From the NCBI RefSeq assembly GCF_029714425.1, contig NZ_CP121668.1, positions 620,001 through 684,000 on the forward strand: a stretch of DNA of 64,000 bases. Reading direction: 5' to 3'. Shown here piece by piece: positions 29,658 to 38,452 of this stretch (its first letter is position 1; every line of letters starts with the position of its first letter). The stretch comes from Bradyrhizobium sp. CB2312. GTDB taxonomy: Bacteria > Pseudomonadota > Alphaproteobacteria > Rhizobiales > Xanthobacteraceae. Position numbers and translations under genes: made by a program. Below the pieces are notes generated by a model, which worked only from the letters and a program-made list of their open reading frames with translations, was not told the origin of the DNA and ran no database searches.

Positions 29658-29811
29658 AACCATGAGTGCCATTAAGGGACGCGATTGCACTCCGTCAATG
29701 CCATAGGCCGCCTCTGGCGGCCGTTCCAAAAACGCCGAAGTGCTACGGGGTTTCGTCCTAATTGCAATGTCAAGACTTGAAGGTTTTTGCATTGCGTAGT
29801 CAAAGTCAGCC

Positions 29812-30447
29812 ATGCCGATCGATTCATCAAAGTTCTTCGACTCCATCCGCGTCAAGCCGCGCGGCAAGCAGCCGCAAGCGAAGCCGCGCGAGACCGTGGT
29901 CGCTTGCGAATGGGCCGGATGCCAGAACAAGGGCTCGCACCGTGCGCCGAAGGGGCGCGAGAACCAGCGCGAATATTGGCACTTCTGCCTCGACCACGTG
30001 CGCGAGTACAACCAGAACTACAATTTCTTCTCCGGCATGAACGCCGACGCCGTCGCGCGCTATCAGAAGGATGCGCTGACCGGCCACCGTCCGACCTGGA
30101 AGATGGGCGGCAATGGCGGCGTCAAGAAGGGATCGGAAGCCGAGATCGATGGTGCGTTCGATCCGTTCAGCATGTTCAGCGAGATCAACGGCCGTGCCAG
30201 CTGGCGCAAGGGTCCGGAGGCCCAGCCCAAGGCCGAGACGCGCAAGGTGATGAATGCCGAGCGCAAGGCGCTCCAGGTCATGGGCCTCGGCCCCGACGCC
30301 ACGCTCGCCGACGTCAAGACCAAGTACAAGGCGCTGGTCAAGCAGCACCACCCCGACGCCAATGGCGGCGACCGCTCGACCGAGGATCGCCTGATCGAGA
30401 TCATCAAGGCGTATAATTATCTGAAGACCGTGGTGCGCGAGGCGTAG
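29812..30447 (+). CDS. J-domain protein with N-terminal Cys/His cluster
   Basis: A 211-residue co-chaperone-like protein. The J domain is at the C-terminus: VMGLGPDATLADVKTKYKAL, then the HPD motif at 180-182 (KQHHPDANGG). The N-terminal half has Cys32, Cys37, His43, Cys59 and His62, which could bind a metal, and a conserved WHFCLDHVREYNQNYNFF. It presumably stimulates an Hsp70 for a specific client. In related genomes this gene commonly lies next to bolA and cobST; here bolA is adjacent and cobST is about 3.8 kb away. Confidence 0.87.
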   Translation: MPIDSSKFFDSIRVKPRGKQPQAKPRETVVACEWAGCQNKGSHRAPKGRENQREYWHFCLDHVREYNQNYNFFSGMNADAVARYQKDALTGHRPTWKMGGNGGVKKGSEAEIDGAFDPFSMFSEINGRASWRKGPEAQPKAETRKVMNAERKALQVMGLGPDATLADVKTKYKALVKQHHPDANGGDRSTEDRLIEIIKAYNYLKTVVREA

Positions 30448-30464
30448 GGCGCTCGCTTTTCTTC

Positions 30465-30613
30465 CCTTCTCCCCTTGTGGGAGAAGGTGGCGCGAAGCGC
30501 CGGATGAGGGGTTGTCTCAGCGATTTCATCGCAAATGTTTTGCGCGCGGGTAGAGACCCCTCACCCGTCTCGCCGCTTTGCGGCGAGCCACCCTCTCCCA
30601 CAAGGGGAGGGGG
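30465..30613. repeat. Intergenic palindromic repeat, family B' copy 1
   Basis: CCTTCTCCCCTTGTGGGAG and the facing CTCTCCCACAAGGGGAGG are the outer arms; an inner GGCGCGAAGCGCC hairpin and CTCGCCGCTTTGCGGCGAG follow. The same element occurs at 43003-43152 and 43567-43713. It separates convergent genes. Confidence 0.8.
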
Positions 30614-30634
30614 GAAGAGCTCCGCCCACCCGGG

Positions 30635-31729
30635 CTACGCCTCCGGCATCTCCCCCACATAGGACGAGCTCGGCCGGATCAACCGCCCGGTCCGCGCCTG
30701 CTCGCGCGCATGCGCGGTCCAGCCTGCGCTACGCGCCACCGCGAAGATCGGCGTGAAGGCCTGCCGCGGGATCGCCAGCGCATCGAGCAGGATGGCAGTG
30801 AAGAACTCCACATTCGTCTCCAGCGGTCGCTCCGGATTCTTCTTCCGCAGGGCTGCGCGGATATAGGCCTCGACCTCGCCGGCAAACGGCAAATCGGTGC
30901 CGTTGGAGGCGAGCGCCTCGACCGCGGTCTTGAGCACGTCGGCGCGCGGATCGCGCACGCGATAGACGCGGTGACCAAAGCCCATCATCCGCTCGCCGCG
31001 CGCCAGCGCCGCGTCGACCCACGGCTGGATGCGCTCGCGCGAGCCGATCGCGTCCAGCATTTCCAGCACCGGCTCCGGTGCGCCGCCATGCAGCGGGCCG
31101 GTGAGCGCGCAATAGCCGGCGGTCACTGCGGCAAACAGATCGGCCTGCGTCGAAGCGACGACACGCGCGGTGAAAGTCGAGGCGTTCATGCCGTGGTCGC
31201 TCGCGGTGACGAGATAGGCGTCCAGCGCGGTCACCTCGCGCGCCGCGGGCGAGCGCCCGTGCAGCATGCGCAGCGTATCGGCGGCGTGGCTCACGTTCGC
31301 GTCGGGCGCGACCGGGTCTAGCCCCTTCGCACGCCGCACCAGCGCGCCCGCGATCACCGGAAAGGCGCCAACGATGGTCGCCTCATGCTCCAACCCGTGC
31401 TCGGCGCGTAGCCCCGCGATCGCCGCGCGAAACCCGTCGATGATGCCCATGCCGCGCGTCGCCGGCAAAAGCTCGTCCAGCCGCGCGAACGCCCGCTCGC
31501 GCGCCGCGCCCAGGCTCGCCCGCACGTTGGCTTCGGTGAGTGTCGTCTTGCTGGCGCCGTTCCAGAGCCGGGCGGTGACGCCTTCGAAACTCGATTTGGC
31601 GGCGAGGCGGCCGACATGCTCGCCGGCGATGATCAGTTCGCCGCGCTCGCCGTCGACGTGGCTCAGCACGGTTTCGGCCGCGGGAACGCCGTCCAGTCCG
31701 ATCTGGCTTTTGGTGAGGTGGATGTTCAT
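30635..31729 (-). CDS. Citrate synthase family protein (short type)
   Basis: A 364-residue citrate/methylcitrate synthase homologue. Catalytic histidines are in PLHGGAPE and MGFGHRVYRVRDPRA. The third catalytic position, Asp in classical enzymes (NVDF), is Glu here (TNVEFFTA), as in a branch of 'citrate synthase 2' proteins. It starts at ATG 31729 behind a good AAAGGAGA. It is divergent from, and paralogous to, the HTH-fused gene at 31809; the intergenic 79 nt carry symmetrical sites. Whether it makes citrate, methylcitrate or another condensation product is unknown. Confidence 0.85.
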   Translation of the reverse strand: MNIHLTKSQIGLDGVPAAETVLSHVDGERGELIIAGEHVGRLAAKSSFEGVTARLWNGASKTTLTEANVRASLGAARERAFARLDELLPATRGMGIIDGFRAAIAGLRAEHGLEHEATIVGAFPVIAGALVRRAKGLDPVAPDANVSHAADTLRMLHGRSPAAREVTALDAYLVTASDHGMNASTFTARVVASTQADLFAAVTAGYCALTGPLHGGAPEPVLEMLDAIGSRERIQPWVDAALARGERMMGFGHRVYRVRDPRADVLKTAVEALASNGTDLPFAGEVEAYIRAALRKKNPERPLETNVEFFTAILLDALAIPRQAFTPIFAVARSAGWTAHAREQARTGRLIRPSSSYVGEMPEA

Positions 31730-31779
31730 GACCCAATCTCCTTTGCACTGCACCAGGAGAAAATCGGCTCTCTCGACAG

Positions 31780-31807
31780 ATTGATCAATCTTGATTACAT
31801 AAATCAA
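31780..31807. promoter_or_regulatory. Candidate operator between the divergent citrate synthase genes
   Basis: Two inverted repeats side by side: ATTGATCAAT (31780-31789) and TTGATT-ACATA-AATCAA (31791-31807). Both share the half site TTGAT. They are AT-rich in a GC-rich genome and touch the start codon of the HTH-fused gene, so binding there would repress that gene and could affect the divergent one. Autoregulation by the fused HTH is an inference. Confidence 0.45.
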
Positions 31808-31808
31808 T

Positions 31809-33023
31809 ATGAATAATTCCGAAGAGCTCTACCTCTCCGCCCGGGAAGCCGCGGCCGAACTCGCGATCTCGCCGGCCACGCTCTACGCCTATGTCAGCCG
31901 CGGCCTGATCCGCTCCGAGCCGACGCCGGACTCGCGCAAAAACCGCTACCGCGCCGAGGACGTTCGCGCGCTCAAGGAGCGCCGGGTGCCGTCGCCCGAG
32001 CCGCGCGGCCTGCGCAGCTTCGACGCCGACCTGCCGGTGATGGACACGGAGATCTCGACCATCACCGAGGAGGGCGCGATCTATCGCGGCGTGAACTGCG
32101 TCGATCTCTCCGAGAACGACACGCTGGAGCACACCGCAACGCTGCTCTGGGACGTCTCCGACGTCGATCCCTTCGCGCCGGACAATCAGCCGGAGATTTC
32201 CGACGAGATGCGCGCGATCGCGCAAGCTGCGCGCCGGGCGGCGCCGATCGACCGCGCCATCGCCGTGCTGGCGCTTGCCGCCAGCGCCGATCCCCGTGCC
32301 TTCACCCGCGCCCCCGATGGCCGCGCCATGGTCGGCGCACGTATCGTTCGGCTGCTGGTTGCGACCATGCTCAACGCCGAGCCGTCAGCCGAGCCGCTGC
32401 ACCAGCAGGTCGGACGCGCCTGGGCGGCGGACAACAAGCACGCGGGCGATTTGATCCGCCGCGCACTGGTGCTGCTCGCCGATCACGAATTGAACGCCTC
32501 GACCTTCACCGCGCGCTGTGCGGCGTCCACCGGCCTCAACCTCTATGATTCCGTGATTGCAGGCCTTGCCGCGCTGAAAGGCCCCAGGCATGGCGGTGCC
32601 GGCGTGCTGGCCTCGCAGCTCGTCAAGACGTTGATCGACCGCGATGTCGAGCCGATGGTGCGCGAGCGCGTTGCGCTCGGCGAGCGCTTTGCCGGCTTCG
32701 GCCACGGCGTCTACAAGCGCGGCGATCCTCGCGCGCAATCGCTGCTGAACGCACTCGCCCGCGCCGGCGCGCCGCGTAAATTCACCCGCGAAGTGCCTGA
32801 GCGGATCATCGAGGCGACCGGCGAGCTCGTGAATATCGACTATGCGCTGGCCGTGCTCGTGCACGCGTTGCGGCTACCCGCAGGTAGCGAGCTCGCTTTG
32901 TTCGCCATGGCCCGCAGCGTCGGCTGGATCGCCCATGCGAGCGAGCAGTTGCAGTTCGGGAAGTTGATCCGGCCAAGGGCAAGGTATGTCGGGCCTGCGC
33001 CGGGGAGGAGGAGTGGGTCTTAA
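31809..33023 (+). CDS. Citrate synthase homologue fused to an N-terminal helix-turn-helix domain
   Basis: A 404-residue protein. Residues 8-60 form a MerR/excisionase-like winged HTH (LSAREAAAELAISPATLYAY, RGLIRSEPTPDSRKNRYRAEDV). A citrate synthase fold follows, with both His motifs (GPRHGGAG and GFGHGVYKRGDPRA) and an Asp at the third site (VNIDYALA). The Arg that normally follows the second His (GHRVY) is Gly here. It may be an enzyme that senses its own substrate or a regulator derived from one; such fusions are known in proteobacteria but their role is poorly documented. It is divergent from a short-type paralogue, with candidate operators at its start. Confidence 0.85.
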   Translation: MNNSEELYLSAREAAAELAISPATLYAYVSRGLIRSEPTPDSRKNRYRAEDVRALKERRVPSPEPRGLRSFDADLPVMDTEISTITEEGAIYRGVNCVDLSENDTLEHTATLLWDVSDVDPFAPDNQPEISDEMRAIAQAARRAAPIDRAIAVLALAASADPRAFTRAPDGRAMVGARIVRLLVATMLNAEPSAEPLHQQVGRAWAADNKHAGDLIRRALVLLADHELNASTFTARCAASTGLNLYDSVIAGLAALKGPRHGGAGVLASQLVKTLIDRDVEPMVRERVALGERFAGFGHGVYKRGDPRAQSLLNALARAGAPRKFTREVPERIIEATGELVNIDYALAVLVHALRLPAGSELALFAMARSVGWIAHASEQLQFGKLIRPRARYVGPAPGRRSGS

Positions 33024-33024
33024 C

Positions 33025-33194
33025 CTCTCCCGCTTGCGGGAGAGCACAGGCCGCCCTTCGGCGGCCGTTCTCAAGAGACGCCGAGGCGGAGCCTCGGCTA
33101 TGCCGAAGGCGCGGGTGAGGGCTCTCTCCTCTTGGGGGTTCTCGATTGGGGAAGCACCCTCTCCCCAACCCTCCCCCGCAAGCGGGGGAGGGAG
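33025..33194. repeat. Intergenic palindromic repeat, family B/B' relative
   Basis: CCTCTCCCGCTTGCGGGAGAG at the left faces CCTCCCCCGCAAGCGGGGGAGG at the right; inside are GCCGCCCTTCGGCGGC and GGCGGAGCCTCGGC hairpins. It lies between the convergent HTH-citrate synthase and DedA genes and is clearly composite. Confidence 0.7.
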
Positions 33195-33227
33195 CCCACC
33201 TCCGTCGCAGTTAGCAGTCAAAGGTAA

Positions 33228-33887
33228 TCAGCCCCGCGGCTTCACCGTCGCGGCGCCAGCACCATTCCGCCGGCGATAGATCCACACCGCTATGCCCACC
33301 ACGATCGCCACCGCCACCACCGTCAATATCCATATGTGCTTGAACGGATGCCCATGGTGCGGCACGCCGAAATATTGGTGGAAGGCCGACACCGCCAGCA
33401 CGCCCGGCAGCACATGCGCCGGGGCCCAGACCAGGATCGCCGGGATATTCACGGCATAAAACCGTGCCGGCGCCATTCCGAGCGCGCCCGCCGTCACCGG
33501 CACGAAGGCGCGGATCGGCGGCACGAAGCGGGCGAAGAACACGGCCCAGGTGCCGAAGCGCTTGAAGAAGGTTTCGCTCTCGGCGACCACCCGCGGGTAA
33601 TTGGTCAGCGGCCAGGCGGTGAGGATCTCGCGCTGGCGCCGGTGCCCGATCCAGTAGGCCGAGCCGTCGCCCAGCACGGCGCCGGCAGCGGCCGCCAGCA
33701 GAACCCATTGCAGCTTCAGCTCGCCGCCCGGAACCAGGGCGCTCAGGGCGAGGATGATGGTCGAGCCGGGAATGACTGATCCAACCACCGGTACGGCTTC
33801 GAGCAGCGCCGCCAGGAACAGGGTCAGATAGCCCAGCCAGGCATGGGCTGAGACGAAGGAGATGAGGGGATCGAGAAAGGACGTCAC
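33228..33887 (-). CDS. DedA family membrane protein
   Basis: A 219-residue DedA/VTT protein with about five helices. Family marks are the N-terminal ALLEAVPVVGSVIPGSTIIL, the GDGSAYWIGHRRQ loop, FFKRFGTWAVFFARFVPPIRAFVPVTAGALGM and the amphipathic re-entrant pattern. DedA proteins recycle undecaprenyl phosphate or phospholipids and support proton-motive force. The ATG at 33887 starts a soluble helix MTSFLDPLISFVSAH before the first membrane segment. It ends in a basic tail (YRRRNGAGA). No partner genes nearby. Confidence 0.9.
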   Translation of the reverse strand: MTSFLDPLISFVSAHAWLGYLTLFLAALLEAVPVVGSVIPGSTIILALSALVPGGELKLQWVLLAAAAGAVLGDGSAYWIGHRRQREILTAWPLTNYPRVVAESETFFKRFGTWAVFFARFVPPIRAFVPVTAGALGMAPARFYAVNIPAILVWAPAHVLPGVLAVSAFHQYFGVPHHGHPFKHIWILTVVAVAIVVGIAVWIYRRRNGAGAATVKPRG

Positions 33888-34208
33888 GTCGTCTCTGTGG
33901 CGGTGGGGTGGACTTGGGTTCGCCCCTTGGGTTCACCCTGGGTTCGGACCCTACATAAGTAAGGGCAGGCAGCAAAAGTGCCATTTGCCCGGGCAGGACG
34001 GCCGTTCAGGTTCGAAATTCGAGCATGATTCGCAAGGCAGCCCTCCAAAAACTGCGTTCCTGACCTATCTAAATGAAAAGACAACGGAACTTTGATTGAG
34101 GGGCGGGCTTCTGCCGGCACGTTGTCTCTGATAGGTTCGCAGCCGCACCCAGCCGCAGCCAACGTGCAAATAACTGGTCTCGGGACCGCCCGGGGCCTCG
34201 GAGGATTG
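33888..34208. other. Intergenic region between dedA and cobS; no gene seen
   Basis: About 320 nt between divergent genes. It contains the imperfect repeated block TTGGGTTCGCCCC / TTGGGTTCACCC / CTGGGTTCGGACCC (33913-33952). I looked for the conserved cobalamin riboswitch B12-box arrangement ahead of cobS and did not find it. Both promoters are presumably here, but no convincing -35/-10 was chosen. Confidence 0.5.
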
Positions 34209-35207
34209 ATGACGACCGCCGCCATGTCCAAAGTTGAGGAAGTTTCCGGTCTGCCCGACATGAAGGTGTCGGTGCGCCAGGTGTTCGGGATCGACAGCGA
34301 TCTCGAAGTGCCTGCTTATTCCGAAGTCGATCCTCATGTGCCCGAAGTCGATTCCGATTATCGCTTCGACCGCGCCACCACGCTTGCCATTCTCGCCGGC
34401 TTTGCCCGCAACCGCCGCGTGATGGTGACCGGCTATCACGGCACCGGTAAATCCACCCATATCGAGCAGGTCGCCGCCCGGCTGAACTGGCCCTGCGTGC
34501 GCGTCAACCTCGACAGCCACATCAGCCGTATCGATCTCGTCGGCAAGGACTCGATCGTGGTCCGCGACGGCAAGCAGGTCACCGAATTCCGTGACGGCAT
34601 TTTGCCCTGGGCGCTCCAGAACAACGTCGCACTGGTGTTCGACGAATACGACGCCGGCCGCCCGGACGTGATGTTCGTGATCCAGCGCGTGCTCGAAGTC
34701 TCCGGCCGCCTGACGCTGCTCGACCAGAACAAGGTGATCAAGCCGCATCCGGCCTTCCGCCTGTTCGCGACCGCCAACACCGTCGGTCTCGGCGACACCT
34801 CGGGCCTCTATCACGGCACCCAGCAGATCAACCAGGGCCAGATGGACCGCTGGTCGATCGTCACCACGCTGAACTATCTCAGCCACGACGAGGAAGTCGA
34901 GATCGTGCTGGCGAAGGCCAAGCACTATCGCACCCAGGAAGGCCGCGACATCGTCAACAAGATGGTGCGCCTTGCCGATCTCACCCGCAACGCCTTCGCC
35001 AATGGCGATCTGTCGACGGTGATGAGCCCGCGCACGGTGATCACCTGGGCGGAAAACTCCGACATCTTCGGCGATATCGGCTTCGCCTTCCGGGTCACCT
35101 TCCTCAACAAGTGCGACGAGCTCGAGCGTCCCCTGGTCGCCGAGTTCTACCAGCGCTGCTTCAATGCGGAGCTGCCGGAATCGGCAGTCAACGTGGCGCT
35201 CAGCTGA
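34209..35207 (+). CDS. cobS: Aerobic cobaltochelatase subunit CobS
   Basis: CobS is the AAA+ subunit that, with CobT, drives cobalt insertion by CobN into hydrogenobyrinate diamide in aerobic B12 synthesis. The 332-residue protein has Walker [10 protein letters not shown] (75-83), Walker [12 protein letters not shown], the sensor [14 protein letters not shown], and the CobS-specific N-terminus [19 protein letters not shown]. The ATG at 34209 follows GGAGGA and is the family start; the frame is open upstream without homology. cobT follows after a repeat; cobN is not in the window. Confidence 0.96.
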   Translation: MTTAAMSKVEEVSGLPDMKVSVRQVFGIDSDLEVPAYSEVDPHVPEVDSDYRFDRATTLAILAGFARNRRVMVTGYHGTGKSTHIEQVAARLNWPCVRVNLDSHISRIDLVGKDSIVVRDGKQVTEFRDGILPWALQNNVALVFDEYDAGRPDVMFVIQRVLEVSGRLTLLDQNKVIKPHPAFRLFATANTVGLGDTSGLYHGTQQINQGQMDRWSIVTTLNYLSHDEEVEIVLAKAKHYRTQEGRDIVNKMVRLADLTRNAFANGDLSTVMSPRTVITWAENSDIFGDIGFAFRVTFLNKCDELERPLVAEFYQRCFNAELPESAVNVALS

Positions 35208-35217
35208 GGTGTGGGAT

Positions 35218-35359
35218 GTCGTCCCGGACAAGCGCAGCGAAGCGGAGCGCAGATCCGGGACCCATAACCACAGGCCGTGGTTGTTGCGAAGATTGGGCCG
35301 TCAGTGTGCTCACTAACTGCTCCCTGTGGCTATGGGTCCCCGCGTTCGCGGGGACGACG
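35218..35359. repeat. Intergenic palindromic repeat, family E
   Basis: GTCGTCCCGGACAAGCGCAG at the left faces CCCGCGTTCGCGGGGACGAC at the right; inner arms GGGACCCATAACCACAG / CTGTGGCTATGGGTCC. It fills the gap between cobS and cobT and ends 12 nt before the cobT start, so it would lie in the transcript of both if they are an operon. Confidence 0.75.
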
Positions 35360-35370
35360 GTGAGACCGAG

Positions 35371-37278
35371 ATGAGCACATCATCATCCAACTCCAAATTC
35401 CGTAACACCAAGGAAGCGCCGACCGAGCCGTTCAAGCGCTCGGTCGCCTCCTGCCTCAAGGCGATCGCCAAGGCGCCCGAGCTCGACGTCTCCTTCGCAG
35501 CCGAACGTCCGGGTCTTGCGCCCGGCAAGGCGCGGCTGCCGGAGCCGGCGCGGAAGATGACCAAGCGTGATGCGGCGATCGTGCGCGGCCACGCCGATTC
35601 CATCGCACTCAAGCTCGCCTGTCATGATCCCAAAGTGCATCGCAAGCTGATGCCCGGCAATCCGCAGGCGCGCGGCGTGTTCGAGGCGGTGGAGCAGGCG
35701 AGGGTCGAGGCGATCGGCGCGCGCCGCATGGCCGGCGTTGCGAAAAACCTCACCGCGATGCTCGACGACCATTTCCACCGCGGCAAGTTCGACGAGATCA
35801 CCGACCGCGCCGACGCGCCGCTGGCCGATGCGCTGGCGATGCTGGTGCGCGAGCGCCTGACCGGCATGGCGCCGCCGGCGGCCGCCAAGAAGATGGTCGA
35901 TCTCTGGCGCCCGATCCTCGAGGACAAGATCGGCAGGCGGCTCGACCGGCTCGACGGCGTGGTCGAGGACCAGACCCGGTTCGGCGATGCCGTGCATGAT
36001 CTGCTCTCGGCGCTCGAGCTCGGCGACGAGCGCAACGCCGACAGCGAAGACAATGATGAGAACGACGAGAACCAGGACGGCGACAACGATCAGTCCGGCG
36101 CCGAGGGCTCGCCCGATTCCGATGCCGCGCAGGAGATGAGCGCCGACCAGGCGCAGGCCTCATCCGAAGAGATGAGCGAGAGCGCGATGGAAAGCGCGCA
36201 GGCCTCGACCTCCGACACCTTCGATGACGGCGAGCTCGGCGACGACGAGACGCCGGGCGAGGCGACGCGTCCGAACGCGCACGGCAAGAACGAGCCGCGC
36301 GGGCCGGAATATCACGCCTTCGCGCCGAAATTCGACGAGGTCATCTCCGCCGAAGACCTTTGCGACCATGACGAGCTGGAGCGCTTGCGCGCCTATCTCG
36401 ACAAGCAGCTTGCGCATCTGCAAGGCATCGTCGCGCGCCTCGCCAACCGGCTACAGCGCCGCCTGATGGCGCAGCAGAACCGCGCCTGGGAGTTCGATCT
36501 CGAAGAGGGCATCCTCGATCCCGCGCGCCTCTCGCGCGTGGTCACCGATCCCTATCATCCGCTGTCCTTCATGCACGAGAAGGAGGCGACGTTCCGCGAC
36601 ACCGTGGTGACGCTGCTGCTGGACAATTCCGGCTCGATGCGCGGCCGCCCGATCACGGTCGCCGCGACCTGCGCCGACATTCTCGCGCGCACGCTGGAGC
36701 GTTGCGGCGTCAAGGTCGAGATTTTGGGCTTCACCACGCGCGCCTGGAAGGGCGGGCAGTCGCGTGAGGCGTGGCTTGCCGCCGGCAAGCCGGCCAATCC
36801 CGGCCGCCTCAACGATCTCCGCCACATCATCTACAAGTCGGCCGACGCCCCCTGGCGCCGTGCGCGGAAAAACCTCGGCCTGATGATGCGCGAGGGCCTC
36901 CTCAAGGAGAACATCGACGGCGAGGCGCTGGACTGGGCACACAAGCGCCTGCTCGGCCGGCCCGAGCAGCGCAAGATCCTGATGATGATCTCGGACGGCG
37001 CGCCGGTCGACGATTCCACGCTGTCGGTCAATCCCGGCAACTATCTCGAGCGGCACCTGCGCCACATCATCGAGGAGATCGAGACCCGCTCGCCGGTCGA
37101 GCTGATCGCGATCGGCATCGGCCATGACGTCACGCGCTACTATCGCCGCGCGGTGACGATCGTGGACGCGGAAGAACTCGGCGGCGCCATCACCGAGAAG
37201 CTCGCCGAGCTCTTCAGCGAGACCAACACCGCACCAACCCAGCCGGCCGGTCGCCCGCGACGTAAATTGCATTCGTGA
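35371..37278 (+). CDS. cobT: Aerobic cobaltochelatase subunit CobT
   Basis: CobT is the large VWA subunit of the cobaltochelatase complex. The 635-residue protein starts at ATG 35371, directly after the repeat; the frame upstream is repeat sequence. It has an N-terminal helical domain ([24 protein letters not shown]), a long acidic Asp/Glu/Asn/Gln-rich linker (about 220-320), and a C-terminal VWA domain with MIDAS DNSGS at 418-422 and a later [12 protein letters not shown]. This is the expected CobT arrangement and length. Its 3' end overlaps the next gene's GTG by 4 nt. Confidence 0.96.
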   Translation: MSTSSSNSKFRNTKEAPTEPFKRSVASCLKAIAKAPELDVSFAAERPGLAPGKARLPEPARKMTKRDAAIVRGHADSIALKLACHDPKVHRKLMPGNPQARGVFEAVEQARVEAIGARRMAGVAKNLTAMLDDHFHRGKFDEITDRADAPLADALAMLVRERLTGMAPPAAAKKMVDLWRPILEDKIGRRLDRLDGVVEDQTRFGDAVHDLLSALELGDERNADSEDNDENDENQDGDNDQSGAEGSPDSDAAQEMSADQAQASSEEMSESAMESAQASTSDTFDDGELGDDETPGEATRPNAHGKNEPRGPEYHAFAPKFDEVISAEDLCDHDELERLRAYLDKQLAHLQGIVARLANRLQRRLMAQQNRAWEFDLEEGILDPARLSRVVTDPYHPLSFMHEKEATFRDTVVTLLLDNSGSMRGRPITVAATCADILARTLERCGVKVEILGFTTRAWKGGQSREAWLAAGKPANPGRLNDLRHIIYKSADAPWRRARKNLGLMMREGLLKENIDGEALDWAHKRLLGRPEQRKILMMISDGAPVDDSTLSVNPGNYLERHLRHIIEEIETRSPVELIAIGIGHDVTRYYRRAVTIVDAEELGGAITEKLAELFSETNTAPTQPAGRPRRKLHS

Positions 37279-38348
37279 GCGCGCAACCATCCCGCCGCAG
37301 CTTTCTTGGCCACGCGGCGGCGGGATTTTCTATCTTAACGCTGCCCCGCTTGGCGCAGGCGCAAGCCACGACCGAGCCGCCGCCTCGCCCGGCGCAAATC
37401 GAGCACGCCGTCACCTCGCCTGTCAGCATCGAGGTCAATGCGCGGCAGATCCCCTCGTTCGAGCCGCGCGATCGTTCGCGCGTGCGCTTCGGCTCGCTGG
37501 AATATCGCAGCGGCCTCGTGCTGACCTCGCCGCATCGCGGTTTCGGCGGCCTGTCCGCGCTCCGCTTCCTCAATACCAAGGGCGACCGTTTCCTCGCGCT
37601 GTCCGACCAGGGCACCTGGTTCACTGGCAGCATCCGTTATTCCAGTGGCAAGATGGTCGCCCTCGACAACGTCGAGGCGGGGCCGATGCTGAATAGCGAG
37701 GGGCGGCCGATCACCGAGAAGCGCTACTGGTACGACACCGAGTCGCTGGCGCGTGACGGCAATATCTTTTACGTCGGGCTCGAGCGCGTCAACCAGATCA
37801 TGCGCTTCGATTTCGCCAAGGGCGGCACGCAGGCGCGCGGCGACGTGGTGCCGACGCCGGCCGCGATCCGCAAGCTGCCGAGCAACAAGGGGCTGGAGGC
37901 CTTGGTCTTCGCGCCGAAAGGCCAGCCGCTGGCGGGCACCCTGATCGCCTTCTCCGAGCGCGGGCTCGATGCCGACGGCAATCTTGTCGCCTTCCTGATC
38001 GGCGGTCCCACGCCCGGCCAGTTCAGCGTGCGCCGCACCGACAAGTTCGACATCAGCGATGCCGTGCTGCTTCCGAGCGGCGAGCTGCTCATCCTCGAAC
38101 GCAAATTCTCCTGGTTCACCGGCGTCAACATCCGCATCCGCGCGATTCCCTTGAAGTCCATAGCGCCCGGCGCGGTTGTCGACGGCCCCGCGCTGTTCGC
38201 CGCCGACCTCGGCCACGAGATCGACAACATGGAAGGCATCGACGCCCACGTCACTCCCGAGGGCGAGACCGTGCTGACGCTGGTGTCGGACGACAATTTC
38301 TCGCTGCTGCAACGGACGCTGCTGCTGCAATTCACGCTGGTGGAGTGA
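37275..38348 (+). CDS. Tat-exported phytase-like/esterase-like beta-propeller protein
   Basis: A 357-residue protein starting at a GTG that overlaps the cobT stop (GTGA). The N-terminus carries a twin-arginine signal (SRRSFLG at residues 6-12), then a hydrophobic region and LAQAQA cleavage site. The mature part matches the 'esterase-like activity of phytase' family by its [32 protein letters not shown] and [10 protein letters not shown] blocks, repeated propeller blades of that family. The substrate is unknown. Coupling to cobT is found in related genomes as far as I recall, without a known functional link. Confidence 0.83.
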   Translation: MSAQPSRRSFLGHAAAGFSILTLPRLAQAQATTEPPPRPAQIEHAVTSPVSIEVNARQIPSFEPRDRSRVRFGSLEYRSGLVLTSPHRGFGGLSALRFLNTKGDRFLALSDQGTWFTGSIRYSSGKMVALDNVEAGPMLNSEGRPITEKRYWYDTESLARDGNIFYVGLERVNQIMRFDFAKGGTQARGDVVPTPAAIRKLPSNKGLEALVFAPKGQPLAGTLIAFSERGLDADGNLVAFLIGGPTPGQFSVRRTDKFDISDAVLLPSGELLILERKFSWFTGVNIRIRAIPLKSIAPGAVVDGPALFAADLGHEIDNMEGIDAHVTPEGETVLTLVSDDNFSLLQRTLLLQFTLVE

Positions 38349-38452
38349 ACGCGCACCGACTGGCGATGTTCGGCTTGACCCCGGCAATCCGATCGAGACA
38401 TGATCGGCGTGTATTTGATCGATTGTTAACGCAATGATTGACGGGGCGGCAG

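Noticed and set aside
33211..33984. Alternative minus-strand frame over the DedA gene
   Set aside because: The DedA frame has the family motifs and membrane helices; this frame is Arg/Pro-rich.
34008..34030. TPsiC-loop-like GGTTCGAAATTC suggesting a tRNA
   Set aside because: No acceptor, D or anticodon stems can be paired around it.
33888..34208. Cobalamin riboswitch ahead of cobS
   Set aside because: The conserved B12-box and peripheral helices were not found.
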